Assembly (NCBI RefSeq): GCF_007993795.1
Contig: NZ_CP042476.1
Span: 1,426,001 to 1,490,000, forward strand
Reading direction: 5' to 3'
DNA: 64,000 bases
From: Antarcticibacterium arcticum
GTDB lineage: Bacteria; Bacteroidota; Bacteroidia; Flavobacteriales; Flavobacteriaceae
Within the stretch, counting starts at the first letter, position 1; the number at the start of each line of letters is the position of its first letter. Positions 50,619 to 59,971 of the stretch are shown here, one piece after another. The translations under genes were made by a program, and so were the position numbers. The notes beneath the pieces are model-generated. The model was not told where the DNA came from, did not search any database, and saw nothing but the letters and a program-made list of their open reading frames with translations.

Positions 50619-51743
50619 ATGAAAAAAGTAAATATTTTATTTGTTTGCGCCATCATTCTTGGCCTTGTAAGTTGTAAAGAGGAATATCCAGATCTTGAGG
50701 ATGGAATCTATGCTGAATTCAATACCAACCAGGGAACATTTGTTGCCGAGCTTTACTATGAGCAAACACCAACCACTGTTGCTAATTTTGTATCCCTTGC
50801 CGAAGGTAAATCACATTCTGTCGTAGACAGTACCTATAAAGGAAAGAAGTTCTATGACGGATTATCATTTCACCGGGTAATAAAAGATTTTATGATCCAG
50901 GGAGGAGACCCAACAGGTACCGGTGGCGGAGACCCGGGTTATAGATTTCCTGATGAGATCGTAGATTCTTTAACCCATAATTCCAAAGGGTATTTATCAA
51001 TGGCCAATGCTGGTCCCGGAACTAACGGAAGCCAGTTTTTTATAACTCTTGCAGAAACTCCATGGTTGGATGGAAGACACACGATTTTTGGCAAAATTGC
51101 AGAAGGCCAGGATGTGGTAGATAAAATAGGTCAAATGGAAACCGGCCCCCAGGACAGGCCTGTAAAAGAGGTGATTATTGAAAATGTAAATATTATACGT
51201 AAAGGAAAAGCTGCCAAAAATTTTGATGCCGCAGCGGTATTTGAAGACAGGCTGGCAAAGGTAAAAGCAGAGGAAGAAGAGCTTGCAAAACGCCAGGAAG
51301 CATCCAGAACAGAAAATGCTGCAAGATTCAGCTCCCTTGCTGAAGATGCCACCCAATTGGAAAGTGGCTTAAAAATACATACCCTTAAAAAAGGAGATGG
51401 GCCAAAACCTGCAATTACAGATATGGTTAAAGTATTGTATGAGGGCTATTTTGTAGACGGAACTCTTTTTGACACCAATGTGGAAGAGCTTGCAAAAGAA
51501 TCGGGAGTCTTTAACCCGGGCAGAAAAGACCAGGGAGGTTACGGTCCTATGACTACTAAAATTGGCCCTGATGCTCAAATGATCCCAGGTTTTAAAGAAG
51601 GGCTTCAGAACATGAGCGTGGGTGATAAGGTGGTTTTATTTATTCCTTCCCATTTAGCCTATGGGCCGGGTGGTGCAGGAAATGTGATCCCTCCTAACTC
51701 TGATCTTATCTTTGTAATTGAAATGGCAGGTATTCAGGAATAA
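50619..51743 (+). CDS. Double peptidyl-prolyl isomerase lipoprotein (cyclophilin-FKBP fusion)
   Basis: 374 residues. Lipobox GLVSC (Cys19). Cyclophilin domain about 28-190 with FYDGLSFHRVIKDFMIQGGDPTGTG and NGSQFFITLAETPWLDGRHTIFGKI; a charged helical linker (about 200-245); FKBP domain about 250-374 with VKVLYEGYFVDGTLFDT, MIPGFKEGLQNMSVGDKVVLFIPSHLAYG and IPPNSDLIFVIEM. Two different isomerase folds on one exported chain suggest a general envelope folding factor. Cotranscribed with gldI, one base apart. Confidence 0.93.
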   Translation: MKKVNILFVCAIILGLVSCKEEYPDLEDGIYAEFNTNQGTFVAELYYEQTPTTVANFVSLAEGKSHSVVDSTYKGKKFYDGLSFHRVIKDFMIQGGDPTGTGGGDPGYRFPDEIVDSLTHNSKGYLSMANAGPGTNGSQFFITLAETPWLDGRHTIFGKIAEGQDVVDKIGQMETGPQDRPVKEVIIENVNIIRKGKAAKNFDAAAVFEDRLAKVKAEEEELAKRQEASRTENAARFSSLAEDATQLESGLKIHTLKKGDGPKPAITDMVKVLYEGYFVDGTLFDTNVEELAKESGVFNPGRKDQGGYGPMTTKIGPDAQMIPGFKEGLQNMSVGDKVVLFIPSHLAYGPGGAGNVIPPNSDLIFVIEMAGIQE

Positions 51744-51764
51744 TTGAACTTACCTTAAATACGA

Positions 51765-51798
51765 AAGCGGCTTTCCTTGAAGAAAGCCGCTTTTTTTA
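51765..51798 (+). terminator. Terminator after the double isomerase gene
   Basis: AAAGCGGCTTTC and GAAAGCCGCTTT form a perfect 12-bp stem around a 6-base loop, followed by a T-run; it can also serve the converging pepD transcript. Confidence 0.9.
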
Positions 51799-51858
51799 TT
51801 CCTTATTTTCCCGCTTTGGGAAATTACTTTTTTAGTAGCTGAATAATTTTTAAATACC

Positions 51859-53322
51859 TCAATTCTTCTCGGGGATATTTTTCAAAATTTCCAGTACAAA
51901 TTTCCAGTATTTTTGAGCTGAAGAAATGCTCGCCCGTTCATCCGGAGAATGCGCGCCGCGTATGGTAGGCCCAAAAGAGATCATATCCATTTCAGGGTAA
52001 TGCTGCCCTATTATTCCACATTCCAGGCCGGCATGACATGCCGCTACATTCGCCTTTTCATTGTTCATTTTTTCGTACAACCCATCCAGCACTTTCAGAA
52101 TATCTGAATTTCTGTTTGGAGCCCATCCGGGATAATCACCTGAAAGCTCCACTTCATAGCCCGCAAGTTCAAAAACGGCAGAAAGGCTGTTGGCTACATC
52201 ATTTTTTGAAGATTCAACAGAGGAACGGGTAAGGCATTTTATAGTGATCCTGCCATCCTTCACCTCCACCTTCGCAATATTATTTGAGGTTTCCACAAGC
52301 CCTTCAATTTCAGGACTCATCCTGTAAACCCCATTATGGGCAGCATACACCGCTTTTAATAATTTATCCTGGGCCCCGGAATCCATTACTTTTGTGGGGA
52401 TTTCGACAGAGGTTATCTCTATATTTAATTTTGGTTCCAGCGAGGAAAATTCAGCAGTGATCGCTTCTTTTTCTTCTTCCAATTCGGCTAATAAAACTTT
52501 TTCCTGTAATTCATCAACCACCACTATTGCTTCACTTTCCCGGGGTATTGCATTTCGCAATCCGCCACCATTTATCTCAGCTATCCTTAGTTCCAGGTTT
52601 TCTGAAACCCTGTAAAGCAGGCGGTTCATTAATTTATTGGCATTTCCAAGGCCTTTTATAATATCCATTCCGGAATGGCCACCCTGCAGTCCATTCACTG
52701 TGATTTTGAATGCACTTACACCTTCAGGGGTATTTTCGTTTTTGTAAGATCCTGCTGCAGTAATATCAACCCCTCCGGCGCACCCAATCCCAATTTCATC
52801 ATCCTCTTCAGTATCGAGATTTAACAGGATCTCCCCGGTTAATAAACCGCCTTCAAGACCTTTTGCACCTGTCATTCCGGTTTCTTCATCTATAGTAAAA
52901 AGTGCTTCCAGTGCCGGGTGTTCAATACTGTCACTTTCCAAGATCGCCATAATGGTTGCCACTCCCAGGCCATTATCGGCTCCCAGGGTAGTCCCTTTGG
53001 CCCGCACCCAGTCTCCATCTACTTCCATTTCAATTCCCTGGGTGTCAAAATCAAAATTGGTATTATTGTTCTTTTGGTGAACCATGTCCAGGTGCGACTG
53101 CAGGACCACGGTTTTTTTATTTTCCATTCCTGGGGTGGCGGGTTTTCGTATGATCACATTTCCAACCCCGTCTACCATAGTTTCCAAATTGAGATCATTC
53201 CCAAATTTCTTCATGAATTCTATAACCCGCTCCTCTTTTTTGGAAGGACGGGGTACTTCATTAAGATCTGCAAATTTATTCCACAGGTTTTTTGGTTCCA
53301 GAGTTCTTATTTCTTCATTCAT
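51859..53322 (-). CDS. pepD: Aminoacyl-histidine dipeptidase (M20 family, PepD)
   Basis: 487 residues from ATG 53322 (MNEEIRTLEPKNLWNKF); the frame runs ten codons further up, but relatives start here. Metal and catalytic motifs of M20 cytosolic dipeptidases: VVLQSHLDMVHQK, TLGADNGLGVATIMAIL, DEETGMTGAKGLEGG, HSGMDIIKGLGNAN and CHAGLECGIIG. It hydrolyses carnosine-like and other dipeptides in the cytoplasm. Confidence 0.93.
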   Translation of the reverse strand: MNEEIRTLEPKNLWNKFADLNEVPRPSKKEERVIEFMKKFGNDLNLETMVDGVGNVIIRKPATPGMENKKTVVLQSHLDMVHQKNNNTNFDFDTQGIEMEVDGDWVRAKGTTLGADNGLGVATIMAILESDSIEHPALEALFTIDEETGMTGAKGLEGGLLTGEILLNLDTEEDDEIGIGCAGGVDITAAGSYKNENTPEGVSAFKITVNGLQGGHSGMDIIKGLGNANKLMNRLLYRVSENLELRIAEINGGGLRNAIPRESEAIVVVDELQEKVLLAELEEEKEAITAEFSSLEPKLNIEITSVEIPTKVMDSGAQDKLLKAVYAAHNGVYRMSPEIEGLVETSNNIAKVEVKDGRITIKCLTRSSVESSKNDVANSLSAVFELAGYEVELSGDYPGWAPNRNSDILKVLDGLYEKMNNEKANVAACHAGLECGIIGQHYPEMDMISFGPTIRGAHSPDERASISSAQKYWKFVLEILKNIPEKN

Positions 53323-53562
53323 ATAATTGTTATTAAGGTTTTTAGAAGGCATAACCTGATTGCCTGGTTCTTCCAGGACCTATTATGCCCAATTAATTTA
53401 TCCTAATTGTGGTTTTCACGTTCGATTTAAAAACTGTGGTTGAATTTTTGATGAGATCCAAACCGGCAGTTGTTGCTTATTTTATGGTATCTTCACAAAG
53501 ATATTGGTTATTAGTAAAGCAGGAAAATTTGTGAGTCTTTTATTAGTTTGTAATTTTAGCAT

Positions 53563-54636
53563 GTGAAAAATAAGTCAGGACTCATTTTGGCAATCCTTCT
53601 CCCAATTCAATATATGGGTGTAAAGATCATTTCAGAATATCCCGAGTTCGTTGAGGATTACTACAGTACAGGAATTTATCCTGTTATTGCAAGGATAATG
53701 AGAACTTCCCTGGGGGTCTTACCTTTTTCCCTTGGAGACCTGTTATACACCTTTTTTATAATTTCGGTAATTAGATGGATTGCAATCAGGGTCAATACCA
53801 GGTTTAAAAATCCGCGGAAGTGGATCGTCCAGATATTTGCCCTCACCTCAATAATCTATGCCTGTTTTCATATCTTCTGGGGTTTCAACTATTACCGGCT
53901 TCCCCTCCATAAGACGCTTAAAATTAAAAATGATTATAATACAGAGGAGCTTATCATGCTTACTCAAACCCTTATAACCAAGTCTAATGAGATCCATTTT
54001 GAATTAACCGCCAATGATAGTCTACCCGTGCCTTATGATTTTAAGAAAGGGGATTTACTTAAAAAGACCATTGATGGTTTTGATCATGTGAGCAAAACTT
54101 ATCCCAAGCTCACCTATGAAGGCAGAAGTTTAAAAAGATCGCTATATAGTATCCCGCTTACCTATATGGGTTTCAACGGATATTTGAATCCCCTTACAAG
54201 TGAAGCCCAGGTGAACACCCAGATAACCCGCTATAAGATCCCCACTACCGCAAGTCATGAAATTGGCCACCAGCTGGGTTTTGCCAAGGAAAACGAAGCC
54301 AATTTCATTGCCTGTCTTGCCACTATAAATCATCCAGATCTTTATTTCAGATATTCAGGGCTTACTTTTGCGCTTCGCTATTGTATAAATGAACTTTATG
54401 CCAGGGATAAGGAACAGGCCGATAAGCTTATGGCAACCGTAAATCCCGGGATACGGGAAAATTACCGGGAAGTTAGAGAGTTCTGGGAACGGCATCAAAA
54501 TCCTTTTGAACCCATCTTTCAGTTTAGTTACAATAGTTTCCTCAAAGCCAATAATCAGCAGTCCGGGATGAAAAGTTACAGTTATGTAGTTGCTTTATTG
54601 GTAAATTATTATGATGATGTGGAAAATGCATTTTAA
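53563..54636 (+). CDS. DUF3810 membrane protein with HExxH zinc-protease motif
   Basis: 357 residues from GTG 53563. Three N-terminal TM helices (about 5-20, 42-70, 85-108), then an extracytoplasmic domain with YSIPLTYMGFNGYLNPLTSEAQV and TTASHEIGHQLGFAKENEANFIACLA, containing a HEIGH zinc-binding motif and a downstream ENEAN Glu. This is DUF3810, a predicted membrane metallopeptidase of unknown substrate. A monocistronic unit by spacing. Confidence 0.82.
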   Translation: MKNKSGLILAILLPIQYMGVKIISEYPEFVEDYYSTGIYPVIARIMRTSLGVLPFSLGDLLYTFFIISVIRWIAIRVNTRFKNPRKWIVQIFALTSIIYACFHIFWGFNYYRLPLHKTLKIKNDYNTEELIMLTQTLITKSNEIHFELTANDSLPVPYDFKKGDLLKKTIDGFDHVSKTYPKLTYEGRSLKRSLYSIPLTYMGFNGYLNPLTSEAQVNTQITRYKIPTTASHEIGHQLGFAKENEANFIACLATINHPDLYFRYSGLTFALRYCINELYARDKEQADKLMATVNPGIRENYREVREFWERHQNPFEPIFQFSYNSFLKANNQQSGMKSYSYVVALLVNYYDDVENAF

Positions 54637-54710
54637 AATGTATTCCTTTTTATCAATTTTTTCTTAATTTCCAGCCTTGACTTATTTTATCTTCTAAAAC
54701 CCTAATTTTT

Positions 54711-57671
54711 ATGAAATTAAAAATGCTGTTGTTTGCCCTTCTTTTGACAGGGCTAAACCTTCATTCCCAGGATTATTTCCCCCAGAATGACGGTGTAAAA
54801 TCGAAAAATTCCAATTACACGGTTTTTGAAAACGCGCGTATTCATGTAGATCCAAATACCATTATTGAGAATGGTATGTTTGCGGTGAAAGATGGAAAGA
54901 TCACTGCTGTGGGAAAAACTATAAACATTCCTTCAAATAGTGTGCGCATTGACCTTGCAGGCAAAGAGGTATATCCATCTTTTATTGATATTTACAGTGA
55001 ATTTGGTATTGCCAAACCCTCCAGGCTATCTGGCAATTCTAACCAGGCCCAATATGAAGCAAGCCGTGAGGGCTATTATTGGAACGACCATATTCGTCCT
55101 GAAACCAACGCGGTTGAACATTTAAATTTTAATATGGATGAAGCGGCCAAACTTCATAAAAATGGATTTGGGGTTGTCAATACCCATATGGCCGACGGAA
55201 TAATTCGCGGCACCGGCGTTCTCCTGGCCCTAACTCCCGAAGTTACCGCAGGAGACAGAATACTTGCAGGCCGTTCTGCCCAATACCTTTCCTTTGAGAA
55301 AAGTGTTCAATCCCGTCAATCTTACCCAACTTCAATAATGGGTGCTATGGCATTATTACGTCAAAGTTATCTTGATGCCGACTGGTATTCCAAGGGGAAT
55401 TCCCAAAATAAAGATCTTGCTCTGGAAGCTTTAAACCGAAACAAGAACCTGGTGCAGATATTTAAAACAACAAATCTTTTGGATGCCTTACGGGCAGATA
55501 AGATCGCAAATGAATTTGGGGTTAATTATGTGATCCTGGGAAGCGGCCATGAGTACGAAAGAATTGAAGAGGTAAAAAAATCTAATGCCACTTTCATTAT
55601 TCCCCTGAATTTTCCTGATGTTTATGATGTACAGGATCCCTTTATGGCAAGTTATGTAAACCTACAGGATATGAAGCGCTGGAATCAGGCGCCTGCCAAT
55701 TTGAAAATGCTTGCAGAGAATAATGTTCCTTTTGTAATTACCGCTTACAACCTAAAGGATGAAAAAAAGTTCAGGGAAAACCTGTTATTGGCAATTGAAT
55801 TTGGTTTGGATAAAAAGGCCGCATTGGCAGCATTAACTACCGTTCCTGCTAAAACAATTGGACAGGAAAACAAACTGGGCGTTTTAAAAGAAGGTGCGTG
55901 GGCCAATTTCCTTGTCACCTCCGGCGATGTGTTTGACAAAGAAAGTGTGATCTATGAGAACTGGGTGCAGGGTAAAAGGAGCATTCTGGAAAATTTAAAT
56001 ACGGTTGACCTTGCAGGGAACTACGATCTAAAAGTGAGCGGTAATACCTATTCTTTAAAAATTACGGGAAAACCAACCGCGCCTAAAACCGAAGTAAAAC
56101 AAGGTGATAAAAAAATAGAATCCAAAATCACTTATTCTGATGGGTGGATGAATTTACTTCTCACCTCTCCCGATTCTACAAAGAAAGAATTTACAAGGCT
56201 GGTAGCCAGGGTGCAACCTAAAGCTAAATCTATCACAGGAAAAGCAATTCAGCATAACGGCCAGGAAACCACATTTACTGCAGTGAGGACGAGTGATGTA
56301 GAAGATAAAAAACAGCCTTCCAAAAATGTGCGGGATGTTGTAAAGGTAACTTTTCCCAATATGGCATATGGATTTGATGCGCAGCCAAAACAGGAAAACA
56401 TCCTTTTCAAAAATGCTACCGTATGGACCAATACCAATGAGGGCATCCTGGAAAATACAGATGTTTTGATCGCGAATGGAAAGATCTCGTGGGTTGGAAA
56501 GGGCCTTAATGCCGGAAATGCACGTGTTATAGATGCAACGGGAAAACACCTTACCTCAGGGATCATAGATGAACATACGCACATTGCCGCTTCGGCTATC
56601 AATGAAGCCGGCCACAATTCTACTGCTGAAGTTGCTATGGAAGATGTAGTAGATCCTACAGATATTAATATTTACCGAAATCTTGCCGGGGGTGTAACCG
56701 CGGTACAGTTGCTTCATGGATCGGCAAACCCAATAGGTGGCCGCTCGGCGATTCTTAAACTTAAATGGGGAGCCCCGGCCGAAGGAATGATCTTTAAGGA
56801 AGCTCCAAAATTCATAAAGTTCGCCCTTGGTGAGAATGTGAAGCAATCAAACCGGTCAAATGCCAACCGCTTCCCGCAATCAAGAATGGGGGTGGAACAG
56901 GTTTTCCTCGATTATTTTAGCCGGGCAAGAAATTATGAACAGGAAAAAAAGAACAATAAAAATTTCCGAAGAGACCTGGAAATGGAAACCCTTGTAGAAA
57001 TACTGAATGGGGAGCGCTATGTTACCAGCCATTCCTATGTTCAAAGCGAGATCAATATGCTTATGAAAGTGGCAGAACAATTTGATTTCAGGATCAATAC
57101 ATTTACTCATATACTGGAAGGCTATAAAGTGGCAGATAAAATGAAAGAGCACGGGGTTGGTGCTTCTACATTTTCTGACTGGTGGGCTTATAAATACGAG
57201 GTAAATGATGCAATTCCATATAATGCGGCTATTCTGCATGAGGCAGGTGTGACAGTGGCTATAAATAGTGATGACAGTGAAATGAGCCGAAGACTTAACC
57301 AGGAAGCTGCAAAATCTATGAAATATGGTGGGATCACCGAAGAAGAGGCCTGGAAATTTGTAACCCTTAACCCGGCAAAATTGATGCATATAGATCAATA
57401 TGTGGGAAGCGTGGAGGCAGGAAAACATGCAGATGTTGTTTTATGGTCCGGTCACCCCCTATCGGTTTATTCCAATGCAGAGAAAACACTGGTAGAAGGT
57501 GTGGTTTATTTTGACCTGGACCGCGATGAAAAATTAAGGGAGGAAATGGCCAAACAAAAAAATCTTTTGACCACCCAAATGCTGGAAGCCAAAAATGGAG
57601 GGGCCCCTTCAAAACCTGTGAGTCCAAAAGAAGAACAGCATATTCACTGCAATACACTGGAAATACATTAA
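54711..57671 (+). CDS. Double amidohydrolase-like periplasmic protein
   Basis: 986 residues with signal peptide (LLFALLLTGLNLHS). Two amidohydrolase-like halves. The first (about 35-430: VFENARIHVDPNTIIENGMF, KEVYPSFIDIYSEFG, GVLKEGAWANFLVTSGDVF) has no HxH metal motif. The second (about 565-960: ILFKNATVWTNTNEGILENTD, SGIIDEHTHIAASA, GRSAILKL, FTHILEGYKVAD, AINSDDSE, GSVEAGKHADVVLWSGHPL) keeps the HTH and other metal ligands of the imidazolonepropionase-like amidohydrolases. Substrate unknown. The next gene, 10 bp downstream, is a one-domain relative. Confidence 0.85.
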   Translation: MKLKMLLFALLLTGLNLHSQDYFPQNDGVKSKNSNYTVFENARIHVDPNTIIENGMFAVKDGKITAVGKTINIPSNSVRIDLAGKEVYPSFIDIYSEFGIAKPSRLSGNSNQAQYEASREGYYWNDHIRPETNAVEHLNFNMDEAAKLHKNGFGVVNTHMADGIIRGTGVLLALTPEVTAGDRILAGRSAQYLSFEKSVQSRQSYPTSIMGAMALLRQSYLDADWYSKGNSQNKDLALEALNRNKNLVQIFKTTNLLDALRADKIANEFGVNYVILGSGHEYERIEEVKKSNATFIIPLNFPDVYDVQDPFMASYVNLQDMKRWNQAPANLKMLAENNVPFVITAYNLKDEKKFRENLLLAIEFGLDKKAALAALTTVPAKTIGQENKLGVLKEGAWANFLVTSGDVFDKESVIYENWVQGKRSILENLNTVDLAGNYDLKVSGNTYSLKITGKPTAPKTEVKQGDKKIESKITYSDGWMNLLLTSPDSTKKEFTRLVARVQPKAKSITGKAIQHNGQETTFTAVRTSDVEDKKQPSKNVRDVVKVTFPNMAYGFDAQPKQENILFKNATVWTNTNEGILENTDVLIANGKISWVGKGLNAGNARVIDATGKHLTSGIIDEHTHIAASAINEAGHNSTAEVAMEDVVDPTDINIYRNLAGGVTAVQLLHGSANPIGGRSAILKLKWGAPAEGMIFKEAPKFIKFALGENVKQSNRSNANRFPQSRMGVEQVFLDYFSRARNYEQEKKNNKNFRRDLEMETLVEILNGERYVTSHSYVQSEINMLMKVAEQFDFRINTFTHILEGYKVADKMKEHGVGASTFSDWWAYKYEVNDAIPYNAAILHEAGVTVAINSDDSEMSRRLNQEAAKSMKYGGITEEEAWKFVTLNPAKLMHIDQYVGSVEAGKHADVVLWSGHPLSVYSNAEKTLVEGVVYFDLDRDEKLREEMAKQKNLLTTQMLEAKNGGAPSKPVSPKEEQHIHCNTLEIH

Positions 57672-57681
57672 ATTAAAAGAG

Positions 57682-58995
57682 ATGAAAAATTTATATATCA
57701 CAATATTGGCCGCCCTTACCTGCTTTTCAGGAATTGTGGCGCAGCAAACTCCGGCGCCAAAACAATCCCGGGCGGTTACAATCGTTGGGGCCAAAGCGCA
57801 TTTGGGAAATGGAGAGGTAATAGAAAACAGTCTGATAATTTTTGAAGACGGCAAGATCACCCAGGTGATGGATGCCCTTACCACCAAGATGCAATATCGC
57901 GGCGAGATAATTAATGCTGAAGGAAAACACGTTTATCCAGGATTCATTGCCCCTAATTCTACGCTGGGATTGGTAGAAATATCATCTGTAAGAGCTACAG
58001 ATGATGAGCAGGAGATTGGAGAAATTTTGCCACATATAAGAAGTCTTATTGCCTATAATGCCGAGAGCAAGATTGTTGAAAGCATGCGTCCTAATGGGGT
58101 TCTCATAGGCCAGATCACTCCGCGGGGCGGGACCATCTCGGGAACTTCCTCCATTGTTCAATTTGATGCCTGGAACTGGGAAGATGCAGTAATTAAGGAA
58201 GATGACGGGCTACACATCAACTGGCCCGTTACATTCACCCGCGGGAGATGGTGGGAAGGTGAAACAGGGATGAAAGCCAATAAAGAGTATGCCGAACAGG
58301 TTATGAATTTAGCCAGATTTTTTCAAAACTCTAAAGCTTATTTGGCCGGAGATCAAAAGCAGGTACACCTGCCATTTGGTGCTATGGAAACCGTATTTAC
58401 AGGTAAAAAGAAGGTTTTTGTACACGTAAATGGGGAAAAAGAAATTTTGGATGTACTGCAATTTAAAAAAGAACAGGGCCTCAATGACCTGGTTTTGGTA
58501 GGCGCCAACGATGCCCATAAGGTTGCGGCTCAAATAAAGGAAAATAACGTAGCCGTGCTTGCAAAAAGGCCTCATTCCAATCCCACGCAGGATGATGAAG
58601 ATTATGACTTCTCCTACAAAAATGCCAGATTACTTCACGAAAGCGGAGTCCTGGTTGGCCTTGAAAGCAGCGGACAAATGGAAACCATGAACACAAGGAA
58701 CCTTCCTTTTTATGCAGGAACGGTTGCGGGAACAGGAATGGATAAAGAAGAAGCTTTAAAGCTTATAACTTCAAATACTGCTAAGATCCTGGGAATAGAT
58801 GATATCGCAGGTACCCTGGAACGCGGCAAAGATGCAACCCTTTTCATAAGTGAAGGCGATGCTCTGGATATGCGCGGCAATGTACTTATAAAAGCATGGA
58901 TTCAGGGAAGGGAAGTAAGTCTGGAAAGTCACCAAACCAGGTTATACCAGAGATATTCAAATAAATTTAAGGATCAAAAAAGCTCCCCGGAATAA
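57682..58995 (+). CDS. Amidohydrolase-like periplasmic protein lacking the HxH metal motif
   Basis: 437 residues with signal peptide (NLYITILAALTCFSGIVAQ). Amidohydrolase-type scaffold: TIVGAKAHLGNGEVIENSLIIFEDGKITQV, KHVYPGFIAPNSTLGLVEI, GTISGTSSIV and the C-terminal GTLERGKDATLFISEGDAL. Where active members have GFIDxHxH, this has GFIAPNSTL. It resembles the first half of the upstream protein and is probably its partner or a regulatory subunit. Confidence 0.8.
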   Translation: MKNLYITILAALTCFSGIVAQQTPAPKQSRAVTIVGAKAHLGNGEVIENSLIIFEDGKITQVMDALTTKMQYRGEIINAEGKHVYPGFIAPNSTLGLVEISSVRATDDEQEIGEILPHIRSLIAYNAESKIVESMRPNGVLIGQITPRGGTISGTSSIVQFDAWNWEDAVIKEDDGLHINWPVTFTRGRWWEGETGMKANKEYAEQVMNLARFFQNSKAYLAGDQKQVHLPFGAMETVFTGKKKVFVHVNGEKEILDVLQFKKEQGLNDLVLVGANDAHKVAAQIKENNVAVLAKRPHSNPTQDDEDYDFSYKNARLLHESGVLVGLESSGQMETMNTRNLPFYAGTVAGTGMDKEEALKLITSNTAKILGIDDIAGTLERGKDATLFISEGDALDMRGNVLIKAWIQGREVSLESHQTRLYQRYSNKFKDQKSSPE

Positions 58996-59046
58996 AAGAG
59001 ATTTGATAGAAATCATAAGAAGGAGAAAATTAATTCTCTTATCTTT

Positions 59047-59071
59047 AAACCCCCAACTTCTGGGGGTTTTC
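59047..59071 (+). terminator. Terminator after the amidohydrolase pair
   Basis: AAACCCCC and GGGGGTTTT enclose a 7-base loop, with T-rich sequence after it. Confidence 0.8.
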
Positions 59072-59107
59072 TTATTATTATAAAATTAATTCTGGTATTA
59101 TATCTAT

Positions 59108-59911
59108 ATGTATAAGCATATATCAAGTCTTCAAAACCCGGTTATAAAAAGACTGCTTCAACTTCAGGAGAAGTCACGGGCCAGAAAAAAGGAAGGGGTT
59201 TTTATTGTGGAGGGTGTGAGGGAAATTCAGCTTGCCATAAAAGGGGGCTTTCGCCTGAAAGAACTTTATTTTGCTGAGGAACTTTTCCCTGAAATTAAAG
59301 TGAAAGACCTGGTTAAAGATCAGGAACATCCCGAGATCACTTCCCTTTCTGCTGAAGTTTATAATAAAATAGCTTATCGCGGCAGTACCGAAGGTTTACT
59401 TGCTGTGGTTATTACGAAAGACCTTGGATTACAAAAACTGGAACTTCTGGATAAAAATCTCCTGATCCTGGTGGCCGAAGCTCCTGAGAAACCCGGAAAT
59501 ATAGGCGCTTTGTTAAGGACTGCCGATGCTGCCAAGGTAGATGCAATTCTTATAAGCAATCCTAAAACCGATATTTTTAACCCCAATATAATAAGATCTA
59601 GTGTTGGTTGCGTTTTCACCACCAAGATCGCTACTGGGACAACTTCAGAGATCATTGAATTTCTTCATCATAAAAAAGTAGCCATATACGCCGCTGCATT
59701 ACAGGCTTCAAAAATTTATAGTGAAATTGATCTTACCACCTCATCTGCTATAGTGGTTGGTACTGAGGCAACCGGCCTAAGCAAGGAATGGCTGGAAAAT
59801 TCGACTCAAAATATCATAATTCCCATGCAGGGGGAAATTGATTCCATGAATGTATCTGTGGCCGCCGGAATTTTAATATTTGAAGCAAAGCGCCAACGTC
59901 AATTTAAATGA
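59108..59911 (+). CDS. TrmH/SpoU-family RNA methyltransferase
   Basis: 267 residues. N-terminal L30e-like substrate-binding domain (SLQNPVIKRLLQLQEKSRARKKEGVFIVEGVREIQLAI), then a knotted SPOUT domain with motif 1 PEKPGNIGALLRTADAA, motif 2 IVVGTEATGLSKEWL and motif 3 IPMQGEIDSMNVSVAAGILIFEA. It methylates a ribose 2'-OH in rRNA or tRNA using S-adenosylmethionine; the target base is unknown. Confidence 0.9.
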   Translation: MYKHISSLQNPVIKRLLQLQEKSRARKKEGVFIVEGVREIQLAIKGGFRLKELYFAEELFPEIKVKDLVKDQEHPEITSLSAEVYNKIAYRGSTEGLLAVVITKDLGLQKLELLDKNLLILVAEAPEKPGNIGALLRTADAAKVDAILISNPKTDIFNPNIIRSSVGCVFTTKIATGTTSEIIEFLHHKKVAIYAAALQASKIYSEIDLTTSSAIVVGTEATGLSKEWLENSTQNIIIPMQGEIDSMNVSVAAGILIFEAKRQRQFK

Positions 59912-59971
59912 TCAAATCCCCGCTAACTTTTACATTTACAAAATATTAATTACCATAAACTTATCTACATC

